A DNA stretch of 64,000 bases. It comes from Rhodoferax sp. (GTDB taxonomy: Bacteria > Pseudomonadota > Gammaproteobacteria > Burkholderiales > Burkholderiaceae_C). This document shows positions 49,995 through 58,788 of this stretch, piece by piece. Where the stretch lies: assembly GCA_024236015.1 (NCBI GenBank), contig JACKLK010000001.1:1240001-1304000 (forward strand). The letters are read 5' to 3'. The position numbers and the translations under genes are program-made. Within the stretch, counting starts at the first letter, position 1, and each line of letters begins with the position of its first letter. The notes beneath the pieces are model-generated. The model was given only the letters and a program-made list of their open reading frames with translations. It searched no databases and had not been told where the DNA came from.

Positions 49995-52900
49995 GCTTCA
50001 GATGCGGGTGCGCGTACACCGTGTACGCCAGCCAGGTGCCCTCGCCCGCCTGCGCCGCGGCCTTGCGGGCGGCGCGTGCGGCCTGGGACATGGTCTTGCC
50101 GGCGAGCAGCTGCGCATACAGCTCGGCGACGAAGCCGCTGGCCGGATCGTCGCCCACCGACCACAAGGCACCGACAAAGGCGCCGGCCTTGCCGCGCGAG
50201 TCGCCCGTGCCTTCGCGCGTGCCCAGGAAGGCGGTTGCAAACCCGCCCAGTCCGGTCAGCGAATAACCGAGCCGGCCGGTCTGGCAGGCATTGACGATCA
50301 CCAGCGGGCGGTTGCCGTCCATGCCGCGCAGGTCGGCCACCTGCTCCACCGTCGAGGCCAGCAGCAGTTCCTTGTTCCATTGCGCGCCCCGGGCCGTCTG
50401 CACCACCTGGCCCTCGAGCATCAGCGCCGCCGAATCGATCTGCTGCGCATCGGCCTGGCCATGGCAGGCGAAATGCAGGATGTCGAAGCTGCCTTTCTTG
50501 CGCAGCAGGTTCAGCACCTCGGCATGCATGGGCTTGACCGCCTTGGCGCCCAGCACCGTCCTGAGCATGTCCTGCTCCGCGCCCTCGGCATTGGCCAGCG
50601 TCCACTGCGGATCGGGGTAATGCGGAATCACGTAGCGCGAACGCCCCGGGCGCACCGCGATCTCGCACACCGGCGCGGCGCCGAACAACCAGCGGCACAG
50701 GCCCAGTTCGCCGAAGAACTGGCCGTGGCCGCTGGCCGCGGGCGCGTCCGGGTCGTCGAGGAACACCACCTCCCAGGGCAGGAAGGGCTCGTCGCTGTGC
50801 ACCAGGATGCTGTCGAGCTCGCCGGCCTGCGCCAGGCGCCACAGGGTTTCCTGCATCTTGGGCGGAAACAGGCCGCGGAACATGCGCCCGCCGATGTCCT
50901 GCAGCCGCTGGTTGAAGATGTCCACCGCACGCTGGCTGCCCAGCCAGGCATCCTCGATCTCCTTGTAGCGGGCCTCGACATAGGCCTGCGCATCGACCTG
51001 CATCGGCGCGGAACGGAAGCGGTCGTTGACGCCGCCCGGACCGACCGAGCGCAACACGAACTCGTATTGCAGTTGCCCGGCGTTGCGCCGGTCGAATATC
51101 TCCAGTGTGGTGCAGACGCCGCATTCGGCGCCTTCGACCACCGGCGCGTCGCTGGCCACCGCACCGCGCGCGGGCGTGAGATGCGACGAAATCACCTGCG
51201 CATGCAGCGTCATCATCACCAGCCGCTGCGCCCCCTTGCGCACCGCCACCGACACCTCGGCCGGGCCCTCCTCCACCGCCGTGAGCATGAAGTCCAGGAT
51301 CAGCGGCTCATGCGGACGCGGCAACTCCAGGTCCTGCGCCAACCCCTCGGTCGGGTCGGCGCTGGAATAGTCGAAGCCGCTGCGTGGCACCACCTGCACG
51401 CTGATGCGATCGCCCTTGCGGGCCTTGAAACGGCCCTTGGCACTGGCCGCACCCAGCGCCACCTCGATCTGCTCGGCCGACAAGGTGACGGTGACCATCG
51501 CATCCTTGCCCAGCGAGGTCTCGCGCGGCATCTCGGCGGCGGCAAACACCTCGGTGCGGGTATCGACGGGCGCGGGCGCGGGCGCCGCGGCGGCCGGCCG
51601 CGCCGCGCCGGCCGGTGCCGGCCTGCGTGCCGCGCCGGCGCCGGCGGGTTCCGCACGCCGTGGCGCCGCAGCCTTGCGGGCCGGCGCACGGCGACGGGCG
51701 CCTGCCATGCCCCGCGACGGCGGCTCGCGCCCCTGGGACTCGCGATCCAGTGACGGCCGGGCGCGGCGCGCGGGGGGCGTCCAGTCACCACCGTCGTCGC
51801 CGTCGGCCGCGGTCTCTTCCACCTCTTGCGCACCTTCGGCCTCCATCTCCTCGTCGGCCTGCGCCGTGTCGGCTGGCTGGCCCTCCTGCATCCGCGGCAC
51901 CGCCCCCATCGAAGCACCGGCAGGCTCCATGCCCAGGGCCAGGACCGACAAGGCTTCGTTGTCGATGGCGACGAACTCCTCGTCGAGCACCGCCTGCGGC
52001 GTATTGCCGCTGACGATCACGCCGCGCCTGGCGTGCGGACGCAGATGCGGCATGCCGACGCTGCTGCCGTCGAACGGCAGTTGCTGCGCGTCGCGCGGAT
52101 CCGACTGCGCCGTTTCATGCAGGTCGAAGGCGTCGATCAACGGGGCGCCGGGATCGCGGTCCGCCGTGAAGTCGAGCACTTCCGCGGGCGTGGCCGCGTA
52201 ATGCAGCTGGCGCGCGGGTGCCGACGGATCGGGGCGCGAGATCACGACATACGGCGCGGCGTTGGTCGCCAGCCGCTCGCGCACCAGCTCCATCGGCGTA
52301 TCGGCACGCAGCCGCAGGAAGCGGCGCTGCGCGCCCACCAGCGACAGCGGATCGACGCCCTCGAGCGGCGTCGGCAGGTGCAGCCACTGCGCCAGCCGGC
52401 CGGCCGTCTCGGGCCGCAGGAAATAGTTGGTGTGGTACACGAGCGGGTTGCGGCCGAAGTCGAGCACATCGCGCACATAACCACCGACGGCCTGGTCGAT
52501 GCCGGTCATGGAGGCCACGTCGACGACCAGGTCGTTGGGCACCGGTGTATGGCCTTCGCCGCGCATCAGCCGGTCGACGACACCGTCGGCCAGCAGGAAC
52601 GCCAGACGGCGCGGCATTTCCTTGGGCAGGTGCGCGCCGTCATCGAACAGCCGCGCCTGGAAGTCGGACACCACGGCATAACAGGCGATGTCGGCGGGCA
52701 GCGGCTGGCCCGGCTGCGTCCGGTTGAGCTCGGCCACGAATGCACCACCCGGGTCCATCGCCGCCACGCCCGGCACCTTGCGCTCGGTCACGGCCACGTT
52801 GACCAGGTACTTGACGAAGTCGCCCACGCTGTCGACCACCTCGTCGAACACCACGGCCGCCGCAGCCGCCTGCGGGAACAGCGACAAGGCCTTGCTGGTG

Positions 52901-54045
52901 GCCGACGCCAGGTTGGTCACCAGGTCGATCAGCGTCTCCCAGTTGTCGGGCCGCGCCAGCTCGGTACCCTGGTTCGTGGCCGCGACGAAGATCGCCCGCC
53001 GCACGGCCAGGTCCAGGCCCGCGCCCGGCAGCAGGTGTTCGATCAGCGTGCGCAACACCAGACCGCCGCGGCTGTGGCAGATGGCGTCCACGTCGATGGT
53101 GCGGCCGGCGCCAGGCATGGTGCGCAGCGTCTCCAGCAGGGCCTGCGCGTTGTCCAGGGGCGACTCGCCGAGCGAGCGATGGTCGAAGCCGATCACCGCG
53201 TCGTAACGGCCCAGTGCCGCGGTCAGCAGCCGCTGGCCCCAGGGTGTGCCGGTCAGCGCGCCGAAGCCGCCGACGGTGCTGGAGAAGGTGCCGTGCACGA
53301 ACAGCAGCACCCGTGGCGTGCGGTCCTGGGGCAGCTTCAGGCCGGCCAGCGTGCGGGGCGTGCGCCACTGCGTGGCGTCGGTGGCCGACGACAGGATCAC
53401 CGGGCCGGTACGCCGCTTGCGTTCGAGCAGGTGCACGACGCCTCGCACCGCCACGTCGGCCGCAAAATACAGCACGATGGCCTTGGCACCGGCCACCAGC
53501 CGGTCGCGCAACCAGCCGCGCCGCGCGGCCGCGCCGGTCACCGGCTCGGGCGCTCCCACGGGCGGGAAATCCAGGTCGAACACCAGCGCGCGGCTTGCAT
53601 GGGGGGCGCTGCGACGCACCGGGCCCAGCGCGCTGGCCGGCGCCTCGTGGCCGAACCGCCAGGCCAGCACGCCGTCGCCCTCGACGATGACCACGGCCTG
53701 CTCGTCGGCCGCCAGCGGCACGGTCAATCGGGTCGGCGTGGACGGCGGTGCGGCGCGGCGCCGGCGCGTCGGCGCGCCCGGCCCGGCACCCAGCACCAGG
53801 GTTTCGCCGGCGCGCCGGACCGTGCCGCGGGCCACCAGGCGATCCGCCAGTTGCCGCACCGGGCTTTCGTCGGCGGCGCCGGTATCGCCAGCCGGCGTGG
53901 CCGGTGTCAGCAACTGCGGCTGCGCGTCGAACGAGCGGCCGCCGCGCCGCGCCGCCGGTCGCGCGGACCGGGTGGGTCGCGACACCGCGAACGCCTGCTC
54001 GTCGTATTCGAGGATGACGCCTTCACCCTGGGTCACTGTGGCCAT
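49978..54045 (-). CDS. Alpha/beta hydrolase-CHAT protease fusion protein
   Basis: A 1355-residue multidomain protein. Residues about 240-560 form an alpha/beta hydrolase (lipase/PGAP1-like): oxyanion segment VLLFVHGTFSSTVGGFG (H251-G252), nucleophile Ser325 in AICHSRGGLVLRTLIEHLL and a candidate histidine at H538 in LVYHTNYFLRP. Residues about 720-830 are an acidic then Ala-Pro-Arg-rich linker. Residues about 840-960 look like a beta sandwich. Residues about 1050-1350 form a CHAT (caspase HetF-associated) domain with the catalytic dyad His1195 in HFACHGQAD and Cys1254 in VNACQTGRLG. No signal peptide. A similar N-terminal start (GVILEYDEQAFAV) is not recognised. It is probably an effector or signalling protease; partner and target unknown. 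Confidence 0.85.
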   Translation of the reverse strand: MATVTQGEGVILEYDEQAFAVSRPTRSARPAARRGGRSFDAQPQLLTPATPAGDTGAADESPVRQLADRLVARGTVRRAGETLVLGAGPGAPTRRRRAAPPSTPTRLTVPLAADEQAVVIVEGDGVLAWRFGHEAPASALGPVRRSAPHASRALVFDLDFPPVGAPEPVTGAAARRGWLRDRLVAGAKAIVLYFAADVAVRGVVHLLERKRRTGPVILSSATDATQWRTPRTLAGLKLPQDRTPRVLLFVHGTFSSTVGGFGALTGTPWGQRLLTAALGRYDAVIGFDHRSLGESPLDNAQALLETLRTMPGAGRTIDVDAICHSRGGLVLRTLIEHLLPGAGLDLAVRRAIFVAATNQGTELARPDNWETLIDLVTNLASATSKALSLFPQAAAAAVVFDEVVDSVGDFVKYLVNVAVTERKVPGVAAMDPGGAFVAELNRTQPGQPLPADIACYAVVSDFQARLFDDGAHLPKEMPRRLAFLLADGVVDRLMRGEGHTPVPNDLVVDVASMTGIDQAVGGYVRDVLDFGRNPLVYHTNYFLRPETAGRLAQWLHLPTPLEGVDPLSLVGAQRRFLRLRADTPMELVRERLATNAAPYVVISRPDPSAPARQLHYAATPAEVLDFTADRDPGAPLIDAFDLHETAQSDPRDAQQLPFDGSSVGMPHLRPHARRGVIVSGNTPQAVLDEEFVAIDNEALSVLALGMEPAGASMGAVPRMQEGQPADTAQADEEMEAEGAQEVEETAADGDDGGDWTPPARRARPSLDRESQGREPPSRGMAGARRRAPARKAAAPRRAEPAGAGAARRPAPAGAARPAAAAPAPAPVDTRTEVFAAAEMPRETSLGKDAMVTVTLSAEQIEVALGAASAKGRFKARKGDRISVQVVPRSGFDYSSADPTEGLAQDLELPRPHEPLILDFMLTAVEEGPAEVSVAVRKGAQRLVMMTLHAQVISSHLTPARGAVASDAPVVEGAECGVCTTLEIFDRRNAGQLQYEFVLRSVGPGGVNDRFRSAPMQVDAQAYVEARYKEIEDAWLGSQRAVDIFNQRLQDIGGRMFRGLFPPKMQETLWRLAQAGELDSILVHSDEPFLPWEVVFLDDPDAPAASGHGQFFGELGLCRWLFGAAPVCEIAVRPGRSRYVIPHYPDPQWTLANAEGAEQDMLRTVLGAKAVKPMHAEVLNLLRKKGSFDILHFACHGQADAQQIDSAALMLEGQVVQTARGAQWNKELLLASTVEQVADLRGMDGNRPLVIVNACQTGRLGYSLTGLGGFATAFLGTREGTGDSRGKAGAFVGALWSVGDDPASGFVAELYAQLLAGKTMSQAARAARKAAAQAGEGTWLAYTVYAHPHLKLRLGG

Positions 54046-54235
54046 CGTGTTCTCCTGCTGCCCCTCGGGCTGTTGTCGACACGGCCAAGCTAAACGCGCC
54101 GGCGAGCGCTGTCAACCGCACGGAGGGGCGATGAGGCGGCATCGACGTGCACGGCGGTGCCGAATCCACGCCAAAACGCACGGTCTTGCGGCAGGTCAAG
54201 CAGGTCGCAGGTCACTCGGGCATGCAGGCCACGGT

Positions 54236-55090
54236 TCATGCACCGTCGATCTGCCGTGCGATCGCGGCCAACGCAGCACCCGCGCCAGCCGGCAGGCCGA
54301 CGTCCCGCGCCGAGGGCACCTGCCATTCGCGCGGGTTGATGCGCACCAGCCGCGCCCCGTGGGCCTGCAGCAGATGCGCCGTGAAATGGCGCACCGACGG
54401 CACGGCGGTGCCGGCGCCGATCTCGAGCACGACCGGTCGGCGGGCCGCGGACAGGAATCGCGCCAGCGCCGCGGCCTGCCGGTCGGACCGTTGGGACAAC
54501 CACTGCCCGTCGCCGAACATCAGCACGTTGGGACGCGCCATGCCGCCGCAGTGCGGGCAGGCCGGCGGCGCGCCGCGCAGCAGGCATTGCGCCTCGTCCA
54601 CGTCGAGCGCGGCATCGGCCGCGGGCCAGATCGCCGCGCAACAGGGCAACATGCATTGCCAGTGGTGGATCGAGCCATGGCATTCGTGCACCAGCGCCGG
54701 GTCGAAGCCGGCACACTGGAACTGCCCGTCGACATTGCTGGTGAACACCGCCAGGCCCTGCCGCAGGTCCATGCCCCAGCGTTGCAGCAGGCCGAAGCCC
54801 GCGTGTGGCCGCGTGGCCCGATACAGGTTGAGCCGATGGCCATAGAAACCCCAGGCGCGGGCCGGATGGTCGATGAAGGCCTGCGGGCTGGCCATGGTGT
54901 AGAAGTCGAGCTGGGCCTGCCCCAGCGCCGGATAGGCGCGCCAGAAACCCTGGGTGCCGCGAAAGTCCGGCAACCCGGAATCCACCCCCATGCCGGCACC
55001 GGCAGCCACCACCAGCGCATCGGCGTCAGCGATCAGGCCGGCCGCGCGGGCGACGGCCTGCGGATCGAGCGGCCCGGACGTCAGCGCCAC
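54236..55090 (-). CDS. Sir2-family NAD-dependent deacetylase
   Basis: Sirtuin of 284 residues. NAD-binding motifs GAGMGVDSGLPDFRG and FTSNVDGQFQCAGF are present, with the catalytic-histidine segment VHECHGSIHHWQC. Zinc cysteines are likely the CMLPC and CPHCGG pairs. EIGAGTAVPSVR takes the place of the usual GTSL/VxP motif. The best start is GTG at 55090; it overlaps the end of the redoxin gene by 10 bp, so the two are translated together. The CHAT gene follows 190 bp downstream on the same strand, with no terminator visible between. Confidence 0.85.
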   Translation of the reverse strand: MALTSGPLDPQAVARAAGLIADADALVVAAGAGMGVDSGLPDFRGTQGFWRAYPALGQAQLDFYTMASPQAFIDHPARAWGFYGHRLNLYRATRPHAGFGLLQRWGMDLRQGLAVFTSNVDGQFQCAGFDPALVHECHGSIHHWQCMLPCCAAIWPAADAALDVDEAQCLLRGAPPACPHCGGMARPNVLMFGDGQWLSQRSDRQAAALARFLSAARRPVVLEIGAGTAVPSVRHFTAHLLQAHGARLVRINPREWQVPSARDVGLPAGAGAALAAIARQIDGA

Positions 55091-55632
55091 TTGATCGAGC
55101 AACCGATGGACGGCGACTGCGTGGGCGGCACCGCGTCGGAGTGGACCAGGCTGACCATCGCGTCGACCAGCTCGCGCTGGCGCCCCTGCGCCGGCGCGGG
55201 CCGGATGCCGTAGGGGTCGAGCCGGCCCCGGTAACGCAACTGCAGGTCGCGGTTGAAGCCGAAGAAGTCTGGCGTACACACGGCAGCATAGGCGCGCGCC
55301 ACTGCCTGGCTCTCGTCGTACAGGTACGGGAAACACAGGCGGTGTTGCTCCGCGAATTCCTGCATGTGCGGGAATGCATCCGCCGGGTACTGGACGGTGT
55401 CGTTGCTCATGATGGCCACGCAACCGATGCCGCGCGACTGCAGTTCGCGGCAATCGTCGTTGAGCCGGTCGATGACCGCCTGGACGTACGGGCAATGGTT
55501 GCACAGGAACATCACCAGCAGGCCGTGCGGGCCACGCACCGTGTCGCGGGCCACCGTGGAGCCATCGGTGGCGGGCAGCCGGAAATCGGGCGCGAGCAGA
55601 TCGGGATCGGGTTGGTGGGAAGGGGTCTGCAT
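55081..55632 (-). CDS. Thioredoxin-fold redoxin (AhpC/TSA-like)
   Basis: A 183-residue redoxin. LAPDFRLPATDGSTVARDTV is the typical AhpC/TSA opening, and MFLCNHCPYVQAVIDRLND carries a CxxC pair (C44, C47) where peroxiredoxins have a peroxidatic cysteine, a pattern of the redoxin subgroup with the CNHCPYV motif. YLYDESQAVARAYAAVCTPDFF has a further cysteine and the cis-proline-like TPDFF. The role is probably thiol-disulfide exchange. No signal peptide. ATG at 55632 begins MQTPSHQPDP; the open frame upstream is non-coding. Confidence 0.85.
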   Translation of the reverse strand: MQTPSHQPDPDLLAPDFRLPATDGSTVARDTVRGPHGLLVMFLCNHCPYVQAVIDRLNDDCRELQSRGIGCVAIMSNDTVQYPADAFPHMQEFAEQHRLCFPYLYDESQAVARAYAAVCTPDFFGFNRDLQLRYRGRLDPYGIRPAPAQGRQRELVDAMVSLVHSDAVPPTQSPSIGCSIKWR

Positions 55633-55788
55633 GGTTTCTCCGGGGTGGGTGCCTAGGGTGCCCGAAATCCCGCGCAGCCGCAACGATGGACTGGCGTGGC
55701 CAGCATGCCAGCGGGTGGCTGCGTATGATGGTTTCATCCGCCGCGACTGCCTGTGCGACGGCGGCAGCCACTACGAGGAGACACCACC

Positions 55789-56508
55789 ATGGCCCGTTTT
55801 TCCGGCCTCAGCGCCGTGTTGCTCAATTGCTCGCTGGTGCACGAGGCCCGCAAATCGCACACCCGCCGCCTGCTCGCACGGGTCGGCGGCGTGATGCGCG
55901 CCGAAGGTGTGGCCGTGGACATGATCCACATGCTCGAGCACCGGATCGGCTTCGGCATGGTCAAGGACACGACCTCCATCGGCGATGCGCGCGACGACTG
56001 GCCAGGCATCCACCGCAAGATCATGGCGGCCGACATCCTGGTGATCGGCACGCCGATCTGGCTGGGCGTGAAGTCGAGCGTGGCCACGCTGGCCATCGAG
56101 CGGCTGTATGCCTACAGCGGCGACAAGAACCCGCAGGGGCAGTACCTGTATTACGGCAAGGCGGCCGGTTGCGTCGTGACCGGCAACGAGGACGGCGTCA
56201 AGGCGGTCGCGATGGAGACGCTGTACGCCCTGTCGCACATCGGCTACACCATCCCGCCGCAGGCCGATTGCGGCTGGCTGGGCGAGATCGGACCCGGCCC
56301 GAGTTACGGCGATGCGGTCGAGGGCTCGGACGTGCCCGCGGGTTACGACAGCACCTTCACCAACACCAACGCGACCATCATGGCCTGGAACCTGATGCAC
56401 ATGGCCCGGATGCTGCGCGAGCAGGGCGGGTTTCCGGTCGGGGGGAACGTGGCAGCGACGTGGCGCGAGGGCAGCAACGCGGCGGACCAGGATCCGGAAG
56501 GGTTTTGA
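55789..56508 (+). CDS. Flavodoxin-like NAD(P)H-dependent oxidoreductase
   Basis: FMN-binding flavodoxin-fold protein of 239 residues. LLNCSLVHEARKSHTRRLLA holds the phosphate-binding loop, DILVIGTPIWLGVKSSVATL is the second FMN loop, and GCVVTGNEDGVKAVAMETLY follows. It resembles small NAD(P)H-dependent FMN reductases/quinone oxidoreductases. The ATG at 55789 has a GAGGAG ribosome-binding site 8 bp upstream. Divergent from the redoxin gene; the substrate is not evident. Confidence 0.82.
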   Translation: MARFSGLSAVLLNCSLVHEARKSHTRRLLARVGGVMRAEGVAVDMIHMLEHRIGFGMVKDTTSIGDARDDWPGIHRKIMAADILVIGTPIWLGVKSSVATLAIERLYAYSGDKNPQGQYLYYGKAAGCVVTGNEDGVKAVAMETLYALSHIGYTIPPQADCGWLGEIGPGPSYGDAVEGSDVPAGYDSTFTNTNATIMAWNLMHMARMLREQGGFPVGGNVAATWREGSNAADQDPEGF

Positions 56509-56687
56509 GCGGCGGGGCGGAACGGTTCCAGGCCACGGTGTCGGCAACCGCATCGGACAATGCGGCGCAACACGCCGGCGTGCGTCGCCTGCCGCGATGG
56601 CTGCGCCCATGGGAGCATCGATCACGCCCTGCGAGAACCGTGCCGCCGTCGCGTCGAACCTTTCGCCTGCGATGCCATCCATCTGAC

Positions 56688-57503
56688 ATGAACAACGCCC
56701 TCACCCTCGGCCCGCTGCTGCTGCCGTATGCCTTGCTGCTGGTCTTTGCTGCGGCGGGCATCACCATGCTCGTGGGCCGCCACGTGGGCAAGCGCACCGG
56801 GGTCGACGTCGAGGGCACCTTGTGGAACGCGATGCTGGTCGGTGCGGTGGTGGCGCGGCTGGCCTTCGTGCTCGAATACAAGACGCTGTATTTTTCGTCG
56901 CCACTGAGCATCGTCGACATCCGCGACGGCGGCTGGAACGCCACGGCCGGCCTGGCCGGCATGTGGTTCTACGCCTTTCACCGCTTCCAGAAGCACCCTG
57001 CCACGCGCAAGGCCTTGCAGCGCGCCCTGCTCGCCGGCACGGCGGTGTTTGCGCTGGGCATCGGATGGCTGGCGATCCAGTCCGGACCCGGGCAGCAGAC
57101 CTTGCCCGACCTCGAACTGGCCGCACTCGAAGCCGCCGCCCCGACCGTGCGGCTGGCGCAGTTCACCGGCAAACCCGTTGTCGTGAACCTGTGGGCCACC
57201 TGGTGCCCGCCGTGCGTGCGCGAGATGCCGATGTTCGTCGACGCGCAGCGCCGGCATGCCGACATACATTTCGTCTTCATCAACCAGGGCGAGGAGCGCG
57301 CACAGGTTGCGCGTTGGCTGCATGCACGGCAGCTGCAACTGGCCAACATGCTGATCGACGACAAGCGCCAGGCCAGCGCAGCGTTCAAGCAGCAGGGTTA
57401 CCCGACCACGCTGTTCTTCAACGCCCGCGGCGAGATGGTTGCGTCGCGGCTGGGGGAACTGTCGGCGGCCACGCTGGAACAGAATCTGCAGAAGGCGCGG
57501 TAG
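56688..57503 (+). CDS. Membrane-anchored TlpA-type thiol-disulfide oxidoreductase
   Basis: Thioredoxin-fold protein of 271 residues with an unusual multi-helix N terminus. The first 135 residues hold about three to four membrane segments (LLLPYALLLVFAAAGITML, GTLWNAMLVGAVVARLAFVL, ALLAGTAVFALGIGWLAI) that recall the Lgt-type or DsbD-like fold. The periplasmic C-terminal domain has NLWATWCPPCVREMP (WCPPC, C173 and C176) and the cis-proline segment GYPTTLFF. Likely a periplasmic disulfide reductase, for example for cytochrome c maturation. ATG at 56688 begins the first helix. Confidence 0.85.
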   Translation: MNNALTLGPLLLPYALLLVFAAAGITMLVGRHVGKRTGVDVEGTLWNAMLVGAVVARLAFVLEYKTLYFSSPLSIVDIRDGGWNATAGLAGMWFYAFHRFQKHPATRKALQRALLAGTAVFALGIGWLAIQSGPGQQTLPDLELAALEAAAPTVRLAQFTGKPVVVNLWATWCPPCVREMPMFVDAQRRHADIHFVFINQGEERAQVARWLHARQLQLANMLIDDKRQASAAFKQQGYPTTLFFNARGEMVASRLGELSAATLEQNLQKAR

Positions 57504-57683
57504 TGCCGACGATGCGTGGCAGCCGCGGCCGCTCGTTCCTGCACCGCGGCGCAGAGGTCATGCGCATGGACTCTTGCACAATACGACGCAAGCATCGTGT
57601 GCCGGTAATCGCCTGCAGGGATCGCGCCCTTGCACGACACGGGCGCGAGGCCATCCATCCGGTCGCACCGCGCGATCCGTGCC

Positions 57684-57707
57684 CTGAACCTGAACCTGAA
57701 ACTGAAC
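57684..57707 (+). repeat. Hexanucleotide tandem repeat before the SDR gene
   Basis: Four CTGAAC units, the third degenerate (CTGAAA), end 13 bp before the ATG and run into the ribosome-binding site region. The surrounding 217 bp between the TlpA-like and SDR genes hold no other gene; a Pro-Glu-Pro-like peptide from the repeat is a frame artefact. Confidence 0.7.
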
Positions 57708-57720
57708 CCCTGGAGCCAGC

Positions 57721-58521
57721 ATGACCCCATCCACGACACGGCCTGTTGCGATCATCACGGGCGCGGCCCGAGGCATCGGGCTGGCGTCGACGCACTGGTT
57801 TCTGGCGCGCGATCACGACGTGGTTCTGATCGACAACGACGAAGCCACGCTGACGGCCACCGCACAAGAACTGTCGGCCTCGCCGCACGCCTTGCCCATC
57901 CTGTGCGACGTATCGGACCCGGACCAGGTGCAGGCGGCCTTCGCGCAGATCGACGCACGCTTCGGGCGCGCCGACGCGCTGGTGAACAACGCCGGCGTCG
58001 CCGTGTTCAAGACGATCGGCGACACCTCTTTCCAGGAATGGCGCCATGTGCTTGCGACCAACCTGGACGGCGCCTTCCTGTGTTCGCAGGCTTGCGTGCC
58101 ATTGATGCTGAAGTCCGGCAGCGGCGGCTCCATCGTCAACATCGCGTCCATCTCGGGCCTGCGCGCCAGCACGCTGCGCGTCGCCTATGGAACCAGCAAG
58201 GCAGCCCTGATCCACCTGACCCGGCAACAGGCCGCCGAACTGGGAACCCGGGGCATCCGCGCCAATGCCATCGCGCCAGGACCCGTGGAGACGGAGATGG
58301 CCAAGCGCGTCCACACACCCGCCATCCGCGCCGACTACCACGATGCGATCCCCCTGGGCCGCTACGGCACGCTGGACGAGATCGCCGACGCGATCGGGTT
58401 CCTGTGCAGCAAGGCCGCGGGATATGTCAACGGGCAGGTGCTGGCGGTCGACGGCGGCTTCGATGCGGTGGGTGTGGGGTTGCCGACGTTGCGCCGGGAT
58501 GCGGCGGAGAAAGGCGGCTGA
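57721..58521 (+). CDS. SDR-family oxidoreductase
   Basis: Short-chain dehydrogenase/reductase of 266 residues. The cofactor motif ITGAARGIGLASTHWF is followed by the acidic VVLIDND, which favours NAD. DALVNNAGVAV, the serine in IASISGL, the catalytic YGTSKAALIHL (Y-x-x-x-K) and IRANAIAPGPVETEM complete the classical set. Substrate unknown; the neighbours do not form an obvious pathway. ATG at 57721 follows the hexanucleotide repeat. Confidence 0.9.
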   Translation: MTPSTTRPVAIITGAARGIGLASTHWFLARDHDVVLIDNDEATLTATAQELSASPHALPILCDVSDPDQVQAAFAQIDARFGRADALVNNAGVAVFKTIGDTSFQEWRHVLATNLDGAFLCSQACVPLMLKSGSGGSIVNIASISGLRASTLRVAYGTSKAALIHLTRQQAAELGTRGIRANAIAPGPVETEMAKRVHTPAIRADYHDAIPLGRYGTLDEIADAIGFLCSKAAGYVNGQVLAVDGGFDAVGVGLPTLRRDAAEKGG

Positions 58522-58622
58522 GCTGCACGAGCGTGACCGCCCGATGAAGCCCGCAGGCTTGGGACGCGCACGGGCAATGGCTTGCTGGGTCGCAACACAT
58601 TCGGCACCCACCGACGAAGCAA

Positions 58623-58656
58623 AAAGGCCTTCAGGAATCGCTCCCTGAAGGCCTTT
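58623..58656 (-). terminator. Rho-independent terminator of tRNA-Pro
   Basis: AAAGGCCTTCAGG (58623-58635) and CCTGAAGGCCTTT (58644-58656) form a perfect 13 bp stem with an 8 nt loop, followed on the minus strand by TTTTTGC. It lies 12 bp beyond the tRNA 3' end. Seen from the plus strand it could also stop SDR transcripts. Confidence 0.85.
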
Positions 58657-58667
58657 GGACTGTCTCT

Positions 58668-58744
58668 TGGTCGGTGTGAAAGGATTCGAACCTTCGACCC
58701 CTTGCACCCCATGCAAGTGCGCTACCAGGCTGCGCCACACACCG
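58668..58744 (-). tRNA. tRNA-Pro (anticodon GGG)
   Basis: A 77 nt gene with encoded CCA. The acceptor stem CGGTGTG pairs with CACACCG; the D arm GGCGCAGCCTGGTAGCGC, the anticodon stem CTTGC/GCAAG with a seven-base loop ATGGGGT and the T arm AAGGTTCGAATCCTTT are all intact. Bases 34-36 are GGG, reading CCC and CCU. It follows the MerR-type regulator gene on the minus strand, the order seen in other betaproteobacteria. Confidence 0.95.
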
Positions 58745-58788
58745 AAGACGGCGATTATAGCCCTGCATCGAGGGCATGTTCCCGGCGC

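Noticed and set aside
54046..54235. Promoter, terminator or small RNA between the sirtuin and CHAT genes
   Set aside because: No TATAAT-like hexamer, T-run hairpin or frame stands out in these 190 bp.
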